64,000 bases of DNA from Acetobacteroides hydrogenigenes (GTDB lineage: Bacteria; Bacteroidota; Bacteroidia; Bacteroidales; ZOR0009): NCBI RefSeq assembly GCF_004340205.1, contig NZ_SLWB01000003.1, positions 234,747-298,746 of the forward strand, read 5' to 3'. The position numbers were made by a program, and so were the translations under genes. Positions 16,383 to 24,373 of the stretch are shown in pieces (position 1 is the stretch's first letter; every line of letters begins with the position of its first letter). The notes below the pieces were generated by a model. That model was not told the DNA's origin. It saw only the letters and a list, made by a program, of their open reading frames with translations, and did no database searches.

Positions 16383-17456
16383 ATGAACTTCTACTTAAAT
16401 ACGCTTGGTCAGCTGCCAATATCGCTCGATAAGCCATTTACGGTTAGCTGGACTGCACCAGCAAACATTGCGCTTGTAAAGTACTGGGGTAAGCATGGTA
16501 AGCAACTTCCCTGCAATCCTTCCCTGAGCTTTAGCCTAAGGGAGTCTACTACAACCACCCGAATAACCTTTGCCCCTCATAAATCGTTAAAGGTTTCCTT
16601 CAACTTTCAGGGGCTGGAGAACGAGCGTTTTCGCGAGCGCTTGGAAAAGTTCTTCTCTAGTCTTGGCGAGGTTACCCACTTCTTCAAGAACATGGAAATT
16701 AGCATCGAAAGTGCTAACTCCTTCCCTCATTCCGACGGGGTAGCCTCCACATCTTCGTCGTTGGCATCGATTGCGCTGTGCGTGTGCAGCCTGATTTACG
16801 AGCTTACCGAAAAGGAGATGGACGATAGCTTCTACCGCCTTTCGTCCTACTTTGCCCGATTGGGATCGGGAAGCGCCTCGCGCTCGGTGTACGGCAGGTA
16901 CAGCATTTGGGGGCATACCAGCATACTGGCTTCCAACGATGAGTATGCCATAGAGTACAAGGACTACGACCCGATATTCATGGAGCTTTGCGATGCCATT
17001 TTTGTGGTTTCGGACAGCGATAAGCGCATCAGCAGTACCGTAGGGCACAACCTGATGAACGTAAATCCTTACGCCGATATTCGCTACCAAAACGCTCAGA
17101 AAAATGCGCTTAAGATTCTGGATGCGATGAAGAAGGGGCGCTTAGATACGTTCTACGCTATTGTGGAGCAGGAGGCCATGGAGATGCATGCCATGATGAT
17201 GGTTGCCAATCCTTCGTTCCTGCTTTTCGATCCCAACACAATAGCAATTATCAACCGCATTAAGGCGTTTAGAGAGCAAACCTCGTTGCCCGTAGGCTAT
17301 ACCATAGATGCCGGTCCTAACGTGCACTTCCTCTACTTCGAGAGGGATAGGGAAAAGGTTATGCCGTTTATTGAGGAGCAGCGTGCGCTATGCCATAAGG
17401 GAATTATCGTATTCGACGGATTGGGCGCAGGTCCGGTAAAGAATCCGGTTGAGTAA
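16383..17456 (+). CDS. mvaD: Diphosphomevalonate decarboxylase
   Basis: 357 residues, GHMP-kinase fold. It converts mevalonate 5-diphosphate to IPP with ATP, the last step of the classical mevalonate pathway. Motifs: APANIALVKYWGKHGKQLPCNPS at the start, SANSFPHSDGVASTSSSLAS (the phosphate-binding loop), FARLGSGSASRSVYG, the helix HAMMMVANPSF and YTIDAGPNVHF with the catalytic Asp. The other mevalonate genes (HMG-CoA synthase and reductase, kinases) are not in the window. A strong terminator follows. The product feeds the isomerase encoded just upstream. Confidence 0.94.
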   Translation: MNFYLNTLGQLPISLDKPFTVSWTAPANIALVKYWGKHGKQLPCNPSLSFSLRESTTTTRITFAPHKSLKVSFNFQGLENERFRERLEKFFSSLGEVTHFFKNMEISIESANSFPHSDGVASTSSSLASIALCVCSLIYELTEKEMDDSFYRLSSYFARLGSGSASRSVYGRYSIWGHTSILASNDEYAIEYKDYDPIFMELCDAIFVVSDSDKRISSTVGHNLMNVNPYADIRYQNAQKNALKILDAMKKGRLDTFYAIVEQEAMEMHAMMMVANPSFLLFDPNTIAIINRIKAFREQTSLPVGYTIDAGPNVHFLYFERDREKVMPFIEEQRALCHKGIIVFDGLGAGPVKNPVE

Positions 17457-17482
17457 GGGCTTCCTCTAAAAAGAATTCGTAT

Positions 17483-17521
17483 GCAGCACCCGGCTTTCGA
17501 GCGTTAGGGTGCTGCTTTTTT
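17483..17521 (+). terminator. Terminator after mvaD
   Basis: Perfect 9-bp stem GCAGCACCC / GGGTGCTGC followed by six T. It lies between convergent genes. Confidence 0.88.
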
Positions 17522-17543
17522 ATGGGCACAAGGGGAACTCTTG

Positions 17544-17801
17544 CTACTTCTTTTTTACAACCGAGGCTACCTTTAGGTAAAGGATGGTGAGCGAGGGCAG
17601 GAGCGTTATGAGGTTGGCAAGAATCAGCGGCCAATCGGCCTTAAGAATTCCGTATACCAGCCACATCGAAATTCCAAAGCAAAGAATGGAGTACATGGTA
17701 AGCGATATGCTCTTTACATCTTTAGTTCGAATGGCCATTATGGCCTGAGGGAAAAATGCGAAGGTGGTGCAAAATGCCGCGAGATATCCGATATATTCCA
17801 T
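17544..17801 (-). CDS. SemiSWEET sugar transporter
   Basis: 85 residues, three membrane helices in the PQ-loop/MtN3 arrangement. The first helix carries FFPQAIMAIRTKDVKSISL (the PQ motif and following basic turn), the second SILCFGISMWLVYGIL, the third WPLILANLITLLPSLTILYLK. Bacterial SemiSWEETs are half-size SWEET proteins that work as dimers and let sugars pass the cytoplasmic membrane down the gradient. Length and motif order fit the family closely. It is monocistronic, convergent with mvaD. The actual sugar cannot be read from the sequence. Confidence 0.92.
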   Translation of the reverse strand: MEYIGYLAAFCTTFAFFPQAIMAIRTKDVKSISLTMYSILCFGISMWLVYGILKADWPLILANLITLLPSLTILYLKVASVVKKK

Positions 17802-17953
17802 GAGAACTGTTTTAGGAGTACAAATCTAGCAATAAGCGAGAAGGTGCTGTCCTTAAAAAGGGCTAAAAAGGCTTGCGGGATTTCGCATTTAAAACATCCA
17901 TCTTACATAATAGAGGCAGACGTTAAGGATTCAGCTTGCCGCTGCTCAAAGCT

Positions 17954-17975
17954 TATCCCCCGCCAGCGGGGGATA
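17954..17975. other. Strong GC-rich hairpin
   Basis: TATCCCCCGC / GCGGGGGATA with a 2-nt loop, between the SemiSWEET gene start and the stop of the next minus-strand gene. No T run follows, so it may be a dispersed palindromic repeat rather than a terminator. Confidence 0.6.
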
Positions 17976-18019
17976 TCCTTCGAAATGGAGTAGTCTAATA
18001 ATTACTAGGGCTAAAAAGG

Positions 18020-18739
18020 CTAGCGCGTGCCTGCGGCGCTCCTTATCCTTTCGATCTCTTCGGCCTGCTTCTTGAGCGCGCTTGCCGGGATGTCGATCTG
18101 CTGGCTATACTCAAATCCGTGGAAGAAGCCGAAAATGGCATCGTTCTGCTTGCGGGTAAGGTCGCTGTTCACCTTTAGCCCCTTGGGGGTGATGGAGTAG
18201 TAGATGATGGGGTTGTAGTCGGTGTACTCCTTTTCCTCGCCCCAGGTTTCGTTAAAGGCCCAGAAGCCGGCGTACTCCAGCGTGCCGTCGCCGTTAAGAT
18301 CGGCAGCGGGCGCAATAAAGGTGGGCAGCTTCTCGACTTTGGTAAGCCTTCCGTTGCTCACGAAAAGCTGGAGTAGGTAGTTCTTGTTGGGGCGATCGTT
18401 TACCTCTATCAGCACCTCGGCGTCGTTGTCACCGGCCGGAACCACCAACGGGTAGAGGCTGCTCTGCGGTTCGTACTCGTTGCTGCTGTCGGCGTACACC
18501 TGCTGGCCGTTGTGCCGCAGGCGCGCAAAGCCGTAGAGCTTAAGGCTGGCGTAGACCGTTTCGTGGCCCAGCTCTAGCCTAAAGCCGTTGCTTAGGTTTA
18601 TGGTTTGCTGAATGGGCACCGCTGCCGTGTCGGTGGTTGCGGCTATTTGCATGCCGTTGCCTTCTCCCTTGTCCGTTGCCCTACCGTAGGCTGTAAGCAG
18701 CGATGCTGCCAGTACGAGTACTACCAATCCCGTTTTCAT
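18020..18739 (-). CDS. Exported protein of unknown function
   Basis: 239 residues with a signal peptide (VVLVLAASLLTAYGRA). The mature protein is beta-rich, with ADLNGDGTLEYAGFW near residue 150, an EF-hand/FG-GAP-like Ca2+-binding loop (DLNGDGTLE has the D-x-N-x-D-x-T spacing). The tail is helical and basic (SALKKQAEEIERIRSA). I do not recognise the family. The protein is probably periplasmic or surface-exposed, with Ca2+ binding inferred from the loop. A TACATTTG box (plus strand 18786-18793) lies about 50 nt upstream of the start and may be its promoter. Confidence 0.75.
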   Translation of the reverse strand: MKTGLVVLVLAASLLTAYGRATDKGEGNGMQIAATTDTAAVPIQQTINLSNGFRLELGHETVYASLKLYGFARLRHNGQQVYADSSNEYEPQSSLYPLVVPAGDNDAEVLIEVNDRPNKNYLLQLFVSNGRLTKVEKLPTFIAPAADLNGDGTLEYAGFWAFNETWGEEKEYTDYNPIIYYSITPKGLKVNSDLTRKQNDAIFGFFHGFEYSQQIDIPASALKKQAEEIERIRSAAGTR

Positions 18740-18915
18740 TCCCCAACGTATTTGCCAAAAATTCCCTGTCGATTTTAAACGCGAGCAAATGTAGGAGAAT
18801 TTTGGGAAGTAGGGTGCAGTGAAATGCTGTTGATGTCATCTTACCTAGTTGGGCGGAGCGTCTGCGCTCATATCCGTCAGTCTAAGATATTATTTTTACT
18901 GATTCGATTATTAGG

Positions 18916-19382
18916 AGCACGTAATCCCCTCCTATGGAGGGGGGTAGGGGTGGGTTTGTTCGGTTAAATGAACATTTTTTACTCCACTTAGCGTTCTTAA
19001 CCCACCCCTACCTCCCGCAAATGGGGGACTAATGCTTCGTGTAATTCTCAATTTTCATTTCTTTTCAGGGATGAAAAGAAACGAAACAAAGAAAAATCCT
19101 GCACGAAATAACTCGTTCGGTCGCTGCTTAACGTTCCCCCTACTTTGTACGTTATGGTTAGTTGATGGCTCTTCGGCTAATTAATGTTGTAGATGCTCCG
19201 CTCACTCGAACAGATTTCGTGCCAGTCTGATATGGCTTCGCCATGGTGTTTACGGGATAGCCTTACGGTTCTTTTTATCAATCCATGCCGATTGTTTGTT
19301 GTGCATCAATTTTATTCCTCTATAAATAGTCCTGACGGCTATGAGGTAGAGCCTACGCTTAGCTAGGAGGGGATTACGTGCT
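18916..19382. repeat. 467-bp segment bounded by 18-bp perfect inverted repeats
   Basis: AGCACGTAATCCCCTCCT (18916-18933) recurs as its exact reverse complement at 19365-19382. No open reading frame of a transposase lies inside, so it has the form of a non-autonomous (MITE-like) element or a pair of oppositely placed dispersed repeats. Just inside the left arm, GGTAGGGGTGGGTT (18943-18956) pairs with AACCCACCCCTACC (18999-19012). No target-site duplication is evident. Confidence 0.7.
19049..19255 (+). repeat. Dispersed repeat, copy 1
   Basis: About 207 bp that recur as the reverse complement at 57711-57918 with only scattered differences. Shared blocks include CGAAACAAAGAAAAATCCTG, TAACTCGTTCGGTCGCTGCTTA, GATGGCTCTTCGGCTAATTAAT, GCTCCGCTCACTCGAACAG and TATGGCTTCGCCATGGTGT (a palindromic end). 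No coding capacity. Part of the 18916-19382 segment here, but copy 2 lacks those 18-bp ends. Confidence 0.85.
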
Positions 19383-19452
19383 TCTATTTAGGCGAAGTAG
19401 CAGAAATAACATTCTTAGCTCGATGGAACTATCATTATCTCCACCATCCAAA

Positions 19453-19485
19453 ATAAAAAAGCCCACCCCATTGCAAGGTAGGCTT
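19453..19485 (-). terminator. Terminator of the 19507-20247 gene
   Basis: On the minus strand AAGCCTACC pairs with GGTGGGCTT (one G-T pair), followed by TTTTATTTT. Confidence 0.75.
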
Positions 19486-19506
19486 CCGATAGTTGCCTAG
19501 AAGCGG

Positions 19507-20247
19507 CTACTTCTGCGCGCCTCCTTCGGTCTTGGTAGGGTCATCCTTCTTCTTCCGCTCGTTGTACTTCTGCCGGATGCTCAGGTAGCGGCTGTAGATG
19601 GCGCGCTGCAGCTGGGCAAACTGCTCCTTGTTGGCGTTGTACTTGGCGTTGTAGGCCAGGTAGCCGTAGAACGCGTTGATGGCATCCTCCAGCTTCCTAC
19701 GGCTCTTGGTGGCCGATAGGCTGTTCCTAAACTCCTCCTTATCGCTCTCCATCTCGCCCCAATCCGAACGGAAATCATTCTCGCACTTGTCCAGATTATC
19801 AACGAACACCTTTACGCCGATCTCGGTGGCCATCTGGTAGTTTTCGGGCTCCTTCAGGCGGTTGATGATGATCTTAAGGTACTCGCTCTCCTTAGAGTCG
19901 GGCAGCCTTTCGACACTTGCACCGTACATGTCCATAATGCTGTAGAGTTTGGTAGCCTTTTTGCTTACCTCCTCAACAGGCGAGTAGGTTAGCGAATCGA
20001 TAGCCTTACGAGTTCCCACATAGGCATCGTCGCGACGCTTATCGGCCTCGTTCTTCGACAACGTATTGTCGCTTTTACGCACGCGAGCCATAGCGTCGTC
20101 GTAGCTCAGCTGCTCGTTTACCACCTCCTGGTAGGCTGCCGACTCCTTCGCCTCCGTGAGGGTCGAAGCCACAACCTCCTCCTTGATAACCGTTGCAACT
20201 GCACCTACATCGGCTACACCGAGCTTGGCCATTGCTAATTCGTCCAT
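19507..20247 (-). CDS. Helical protein of unknown function
   Basis: 246 residues with no signal or membrane segment. It is predicted to be nearly all helix, very rich in Lys/Glu/Asp, with a coiled-coil-like end (QLQRAIYSRYLSIRQKYNERKKK) and an acidic-basic tail. Not recognised. An in-frame Met at codon 6 is an alternative start. Terminated by its own hairpin; the upstream side contains tandem array B, so its promoter must lie in 20248-20360 or within the array. Similar in size and style to the proteins at 4525-5253 and 44989-45684, without a shared motif that I can demonstrate. Confidence 0.75.
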   Translation of the reverse strand: MDELAMAKLGVADVGAVATVIKEEVVASTLTEAKESAAYQEVVNEQLSYDDAMARVRKSDNTLSKNEADKRRDDAYVGTRKAIDSLTYSPVEEVSKKATKLYSIMDMYGASVERLPDSKESEYLKIIINRLKEPENYQMATEIGVKVFVDNLDKCENDFRSDWGEMESDKEEFRNSLSATKSRRKLEDAINAFYGYLAYNAKYNANKEQFAQLQRAIYSRYLSIRQKYNERKKKDDPTKTEGGAQK

Positions 20248-20892
20248 AAGAATTAGGTTTTTGTTTAGCGGCTGACTGCTTTTGCACCATTTACTTAAGG
20301 CAAGGTCGAATATCCCTAACGCAAGCGACTACAAGGGCTATACTGCCGATTGCACAGGCTATAGCTCAGCTGCCGGGTGGCGATAGAGCTTTACACTCTG
20401 TAAAAGCTCAGCTGCCGAGTGGCGATAGAGCTTTACACTCTGTAAAAGCTCAGCTGCCGAGTGGCGATAGAACTTTACACTCTGTAAAAGCTCAGCTGCC
20501 GGGTGGCGATAGAACTTTACGCTTTGTAAAAGCTCAGCTGCCGAATGGCGATAGAACTTTACACTCTGTAAAAGCTCAGCTGCCATGTGGCGACGGAACT
20601 TCTCCCTTGGTGAAAGCTCTACCCGAGGTTTCACGCAGCTGCTACAGCTTGTACTACGATTAAAAATTTGGAAGTTTTGTAGGCTATTGGACCAGATTTG
20701 GCTGAATAGCCCGTAATGTTATGCGTTAGCTGATATTTTTGCTGGCCTAAAGAATGCTACTAAAAACAATCTTTACCGCTGCCTAAGATAGAAAATTTGG
20801 TTTGGTTAACAAAACAAAAGTAAGTATTAAATAGGTGAATGTTTTTTTTGTAAAATTGTAAACTATCAATACAAAACACTAAAAAGACAATA
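20248..20892. other. Divergent gap holding tandem array B
   Basis: This 645-bp gap between two divergent genes contains array B (20363-20622). The remainder towards 20892 is AT-rich and presumably holds the promoter of the AT-rich gene at 20893. No further gene is seen. Confidence 0.7.
20363..20622. repeat. Tandem array B, 42-bp unit, six copies
   Basis: Units start at 20367, 20409, 20451, 20493, 20535 and 20577, exactly 42 bp apart (CAGCTGCCGGGTGGCGATAG plus AGCTTTACACTCTGTAAAAGCT). Variation is limited to a few positions (GGG/GAG/GAA, AGCT/AACT). Inside each unit TTTACA and TGTAAA form a small palindrome. The minus strand stays open for 91 codons with a 14-residue repeat (AAELLQSVKFYRHS), but this is expected from the 3n period; no family, start context or terminator supports translation. 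Confidence 0.93.
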
Positions 20893-21501
20893 ATGAGAAC
20901 TATTTATGTTTTTGATGATGATGCATACAATTATGCATTAGAAATAGGAATGGATAAAATTACAGAGATAAAAAAAGTTACAAAAGGAACACTAAAAGGG
21001 TATACTATAGTTAAAACAATAGAAGAGTTTAATGAAATATCCTTATTCCCTATTTGTTGTGTGCTTGCAAGACCAAATACTAAAGAAGCAGAAAATTTTG
21101 AAGAATCAATAGCGAGGCTTGAAACCAAATGGAATACACCATTTGGTAAAAGAAAAGAAGCAGTAGTAACTGTTTGTAATGACACAGTAGTGCCAACAAA
21201 TGGATATTACAAAATTTTAGAAACAACAAAAAAAGAGTATACTGATGCTTCTAATGGTATTACAAAACAAACAGACTGCGCATTAATGCAGTATAAATCA
21301 AATAAGGATAATGAGTTTGTAACAGATCCCCAATGGTATAGGATTAATGCGTTAATATCGGATGATACAATATGTCCAGTAGGTGGTGATTATAGAACTA
21401 AACTTCGTTTAGTGAAATCGTCAATTAATAGAGTTATTTACATTGAGGATGTCAGAATTGTAAATAATCATTATTGTAGCAAATGGTATTTTGTTGAATA
21501 A
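20893..21501 (+). CDS. AT-rich orphan gene, unknown function
   Basis: 202 residues, not recognised. There is no signal peptide or membrane helix. The N-terminal ~80 residues (TIYVFDDDAYNYALEIGMDK ... TIEEFNEISLFPICCVLAR) look like a small alpha/beta domain; the rest is beta-rich with several Cys. The base composition is clearly more AT-rich than all neighbours (codons dominated by aaa, aat, gaa, ata), which suggests recent acquisition. It sits between tandem array B and mnmE, with no partner gene visible. Frame length and regular codon pattern support a real gene. Confidence 0.75.
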   Translation: MRTIYVFDDDAYNYALEIGMDKITEIKKVTKGTLKGYTIVKTIEEFNEISLFPICCVLARPNTKEAENFEESIARLETKWNTPFGKRKEAVVTVCNDTVVPTNGYYKILETTKKEYTDASNGITKQTDCALMQYKSNKDNEFVTDPQWYRINALISDDTICPVGGDYRTKLRLVKSSINRVIYIEDVRIVNNHYCSKWYFVE

Positions 21502-21576
21502 ATATGAAAAAAGAAGGTCTTTAGAATATTTATGTGGTTTAAATTCCGTAATTAAGCGACGTGATGCTACAAATAA

Positions 21577-21612
21577 CAAACGCCCGAAGAAATCTCCGGG
21601 CGTTTGTCTTAT
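21577..21612. terminator. Bidirectional terminator
   Basis: CAAACGCCCG / CGGGCGTTTG (21577-21586 with 21597-21606) between the convergent AT-rich gene and mnmE. Confidence 0.85.
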
Positions 21613-21628
21613 GATGTTGAAAGAACGT

Positions 21629-23032
21629 CTACTTTCCGATGCAGAACTTGCTAAAGATGGTTCCTAGAATATCGTCGGTGGAGATGGTTCCGGTAATCTG
21701 CCCTAGGTAGAATATTGCCTCGCGGATATCCTGCGATAGGAAGTCGCCCGAGATACCTGAGTCCAAACCTTCGAGAGCGCGCTCCAGCGCCTCCTGGGTG
21801 TTAACCAGCGCCTCGTAGTGGCGCATGTTGGTAACAATAACGCTCGATTCCGACATCTGCTCCAGCCCGGCCTTCTCCACCAGCAGGCGGTTCACCTCTT
21901 CGAGGTTGGTGCGTTGCTTGGCCGATATGGCAACGATATCTATCCTGTCGTCGTACTTTGCCTTAAGCCTAGCCCTAAGCGGATCGATAAGGGCAGGGGT
22001 AGCGCCATCAATCTTGTTGAGCACTACGATAAGGTGCTGGTCGTCGCTGATGCGCTTAAACACGTTGGTCACCGAATGCTCGATGCTCTCTTCCGACTCC
22101 GTAGGGTCTACCAGCAGCAGCACGATGGATGCCTGCGCGATCTTCTTGTAGGTACGCTCGATACCGAGGCTCTCGATGGTGTCTTGAGTGTGGCGAATAC
22201 CTGCAGTGTCGATAAAGCGGAACGAGATGCCCTTAATGGTAAAGGTGTCCTCAATCACATCGCGGGTGGTGCCGGCAATCTCCGAAACGATGGCCTTATC
22301 CTCGTTGAGCATGGCATTTAGCAGGGTCGATTTGCCCACGTTGGGGTTTCCTACGATGGCAACGGGGATCCCGTTCTTCACCGCATTCCCAAGGCTGAAG
22401 GTCTTTGCCAGCTTGTCGATATGGCTGATGATGGTGGTGATAAGGGTGCGCAGGTTCGAGCGGTCGGCAAACTCCACGTCCTCCTCGCTGAAGTCGAGCT
22501 CCAGCTCGATAAGGCTGGTGAAGGTGAGCAGCTGCTCGCGTAGATGCTCGATCTCCTTCGAGAAACCGCCGCGCATTTGGTTCATCGCCAGCCGATGGCT
22601 TGCCCTATTGGTTGATGAGATAAGGTCGGCCACTGCCTCGGCCTGCGACAGGTCGAACTTACCGTTGAGGAAGGCCCTTTGGGTGAACTCTCCCGGTTGG
22701 GCAAGCATAGCGCCAGCCCTTAGCGTAGCCTCAACTACGCGCTGCTGGATGTACACCGAGCCGTGGCACGAGATCTCTACGGAATCCTCGCCCGTAAACG
22801 AGTGCGGCGCCCTAAAGATGGATACTAGCACCTCGTCGATTTCCCCTTCCTCGTTTTCCAGTTTCCCGAAGTGGATGGTGTTGGCCTTCTGATCGGCCAG
22901 CTTCTTGCCCGATGGCGAATGGAACAGCTTATCGGCAATGGCAATGGCATCGGGGCCGCTAAGACGGATTACCGCTATGGCACCCTGTCCGGCAGGTGTG
23001 GCAACGGCTACTATGGTGGAGCTATCTCTCAT
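21629..23032 (-). CDS. mnmE: tRNA modification GTPase MnmE
   Basis: 467 residues, full length. MnmE with MnmG installs the (carboxymethyl)aminomethyl group at C5 of wobble U34. N-terminal folate-binding domain (STIVAVATPAGQGAIAVIRLSG, HGSVYIQQRVVEATLRAGA), the helical domain with FTQRAFLNGKFDLSQAEAVADLI, then the inserted G domain: GNPNVGKSTLLN (G1), EIAGTTRDVIE (G2), DTAGIR (G3), NKID (G4). It ends in FCIGK with the C-terminal catalytic Cys. MnmA, which thiolates the same base, is encoded at 57998-59053. Its -7 promoter box lies inside the left inverted repeat that flanks sucD. Confidence 0.97.
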   Translation of the reverse strand: MRDSSTIVAVATPAGQGAIAVIRLSGPDAIAIADKLFHSPSGKKLADQKANTIHFGKLENEEGEIDEVLVSIFRAPHSFTGEDSVEISCHGSVYIQQRVVEATLRAGAMLAQPGEFTQRAFLNGKFDLSQAEAVADLISSTNRASHRLAMNQMRGGFSKEIEHLREQLLTFTSLIELELDFSEEDVEFADRSNLRTLITTIISHIDKLAKTFSLGNAVKNGIPVAIVGNPNVGKSTLLNAMLNEDKAIVSEIAGTTRDVIEDTFTIKGISFRFIDTAGIRHTQDTIESLGIERTYKKIAQASIVLLLVDPTESEESIEHSVTNVFKRISDDQHLIVVLNKIDGATPALIDPLRARLKAKYDDRIDIVAISAKQRTNLEEVNRLLVEKAGLEQMSESSVIVTNMRHYEALVNTQEALERALEGLDSGISGDFLSQDIREAIFYLGQITGTISTDDILGTIFSKFCIGK

Positions 23033-23050
23033 CTTCGTAAGGATTGTAGC

Positions 23051-23175
23051 GCAAAGATAGTGAAAATAGGGAGTAGGGAACAGTGAACAGTGAGTAGTGA
23101 GAAGGGAATAGGGGAGGCTTATTCTTTAATCCGGCCAAGGCGGGATGTCGCTTCGCTCCACTTCCGTTTAACTCC
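23051..23175 (+). repeat. Inverted repeat flanking sucD, left arm
   Basis: About 125 bp that recur as the reverse complement at 24239-24348. Shared runs include CAAAGATAGTGAAAATAGGG, GGGAATAGGGGAGGCTTATT and GGCGGGATGTCGCTTCGCTC. The left arm has an extra ~15 bp built from AACAGTGA/GAGTAGTGA direct repeats. The arm contains the outward-facing -7 box used by mnmE. Confidence 0.88.
23052..23059 (-). promoter_or_regulatory. -7 box for mnmE inside the left arm
   Basis: The reverse strand reads TATCTTTG, about 20 nt upstream of the mnmE start codon. Confidence 0.6.
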
Positions 23176-23248
23176 TTCTTAAAAAAAAACTCCCCTTCCA
23201 AATTAAACCTTTTAACTTTTGTTAGGTTATTAAGAAAATGTAAATCGC

Positions 23249-24118
23249 ATGAGCATTCTGGTAGGCAAGGATTCGAGAGTTGTTGTGCAAGGGATTACCG
23301 GTAGTGAGGGCACCTTTCATACAACGCAGATGATGGAGTACGGAACCAACGTGGTTGCAGGTGTTACTCCAGGCAAGGGTGGCACTACGTGCTTGGATCG
23401 TCCGGTGTTTAATACCGTAGAGGATGCTGTAAAAGCAACTGGTGCCGATGTGTCGGTGATATTTGTACCTGCGCCTTTTGCTGCAGATGCAATCATGGAG
23501 GCTGCCGATGCAGGCGTTAAGCTGGTGGTTTGCATTACCGAAGGAATTCCCATACAGGATATGGTTAAGGTGAACGCTTTTCTAAAGGATAGAACCACTC
23601 AATTGGTTGGTCCCAATTGTCCAGGCGTGATAACCCCGGGCGAGTGCAAGGTTGGCATTATGCCCGGGTTTATCCACCAAAAGGGCAGGGTTGGCATTAT
23701 CTCCAAATCTGGAACGCTAACCTACGAGGCCGTTTACCAGCTAACCGAGGTAGGCTTGGGGCAATCGACCTGCATTGGTATTGGCGGCGATCCCATCATT
23801 GGAACCTCTACGCTAGATGCCGTAAAGATGTTTATGGATGATCCCGATACCGATGCCATTGTTATGATTGGCGAGATTGGCGGAACCATGGAGCCCGATG
23901 CTGCTCGCTGGATAAAGGATCATGGCACAAAGCCTGTGATTGGATTCATTGCCGGGCAAACAGCCCCCAAGGGACGACGGATGGGGCATGCCGGTGCAAT
24001 AATCGGGGGAGCCGAGGACACCGCAGCCGCTAAGATGAAGATACTACGCGAGTGCGGCGTACATGTGGTAGAATCACCTGCCGATATTGGAGCAACTGTA
24101 AAACGTGTTTTGTCATAG
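23249..24118 (+). CDS. sucD: Succinate-CoA ligase alpha subunit
   Basis: 289 residues, full length. It makes succinyl phosphate and succinyl-CoA with the beta subunit (SucC), reversible in the TCA cycle or in reductive succinate metabolism. CoA-binding Rossmann part: [52 protein letters not shown]. Ligase part: [28 protein letters not shown] and MGHAGAII, whose His is the phosphorylated residue. sucC is not next to it, which is unusual because the two are commonly adjacent. The gene lies alone between the two arms of a long inverted repeat. It ends in a clear terminator. Confidence 0.96.
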   Translation: MSILVGKDSRVVVQGITGSEGTFHTTQMMEYGTNVVAGVTPGKGGTTCLDRPVFNTVEDAVKATGADVSVIFVPAPFAADAIMEAADAGVKLVVCITEGIPIQDMVKVNAFLKDRTTQLVGPNCPGVITPGECKVGIMPGFIHQKGRVGIISKSGTLTYEAVYQLTEVGLGQSTCIGIGGDPIIGTSTLDAVKMFMDDPDTDAIVMIGEIGGTMEPDAARWIKDHGTKPVIGFIAGQTAPKGRRMGHAGAIIGGAEDTAAAKMKILRECGVHVVESPADIGATVKRVLS

Positions 24119-24148
24119 TAATTGAGAATGAAAAGGTTTATTCATAAG

Positions 24149-24181
24149 AAGAGGCTTACCGAGATGGTGCGCCTCTTTTTT
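24149..24181 (+). terminator. Terminator after sucD
   Basis: AAGAGGC / GCCTCTT (24149-24155 with 24171-24177) followed by a T run. Confidence 0.8.
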
Positions 24182-24238
24182 ATGAGAGAAGTTAAAGGGA
24201 ATAGTCCTACCTGATAGAAGTTAAACGGAAATAAACGG

Positions 24239-24348
24239 GAGTTAAACGGAAGTGGAGCGAAGCGACATCCCGCCTTAGCGGGATTAAAGAATAAGCCTCC
24301 CCTATTCCCTACTCACTGTTCCCTACTCCCTATTTTCACTATCTTTGC
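24239..24348 (-). repeat. Inverted repeat flanking sucD, right arm
   Basis: Reverse complement of 23051-23175 over about 110 bp; it contains the outward TATCTTTG box that faces the helicase gene. A shorter related stretch (GAGTAGGGAATAGGGAGTAG) lies at about 29445-29465. Confidence 0.88.
24340..24347 (+). promoter_or_regulatory. -7 box for the helicase inside the right arm
   Basis: TATCTTTG, 26 nt upstream of ATG 24374. Confidence 0.6.
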
Positions 24349-24373
24349 CGCCCACCAAATCCATTAGCGAGTA

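Larger units (their letters stand above)
18740..19506. other. Long gap with dispersed repeats
   Basis: No gene is seen in this 767-bp gap. It holds the 18-bp inverted-repeat-bounded segment (18916-19382), inside it the 207-bp dispersed repeat (19049-19255) and a C/G-rich inverted repeat (18943-19012), and at its end the terminator of the 19507 gene. Confidence 0.75.

Noticed and set aside
20359..20634. 91-codon minus-strand ORF with 14-residue repeats
   Set aside because: It follows from a repeat period divisible by three. No ribosome-binding, promoter or family evidence.
23249..24118. Mobile element carrying sucD
   Set aside because: The inverted arms suggest it, but there is no transposase and no target duplication, and sucD is a normal core gene. 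Kept only as a finding on the repeats.
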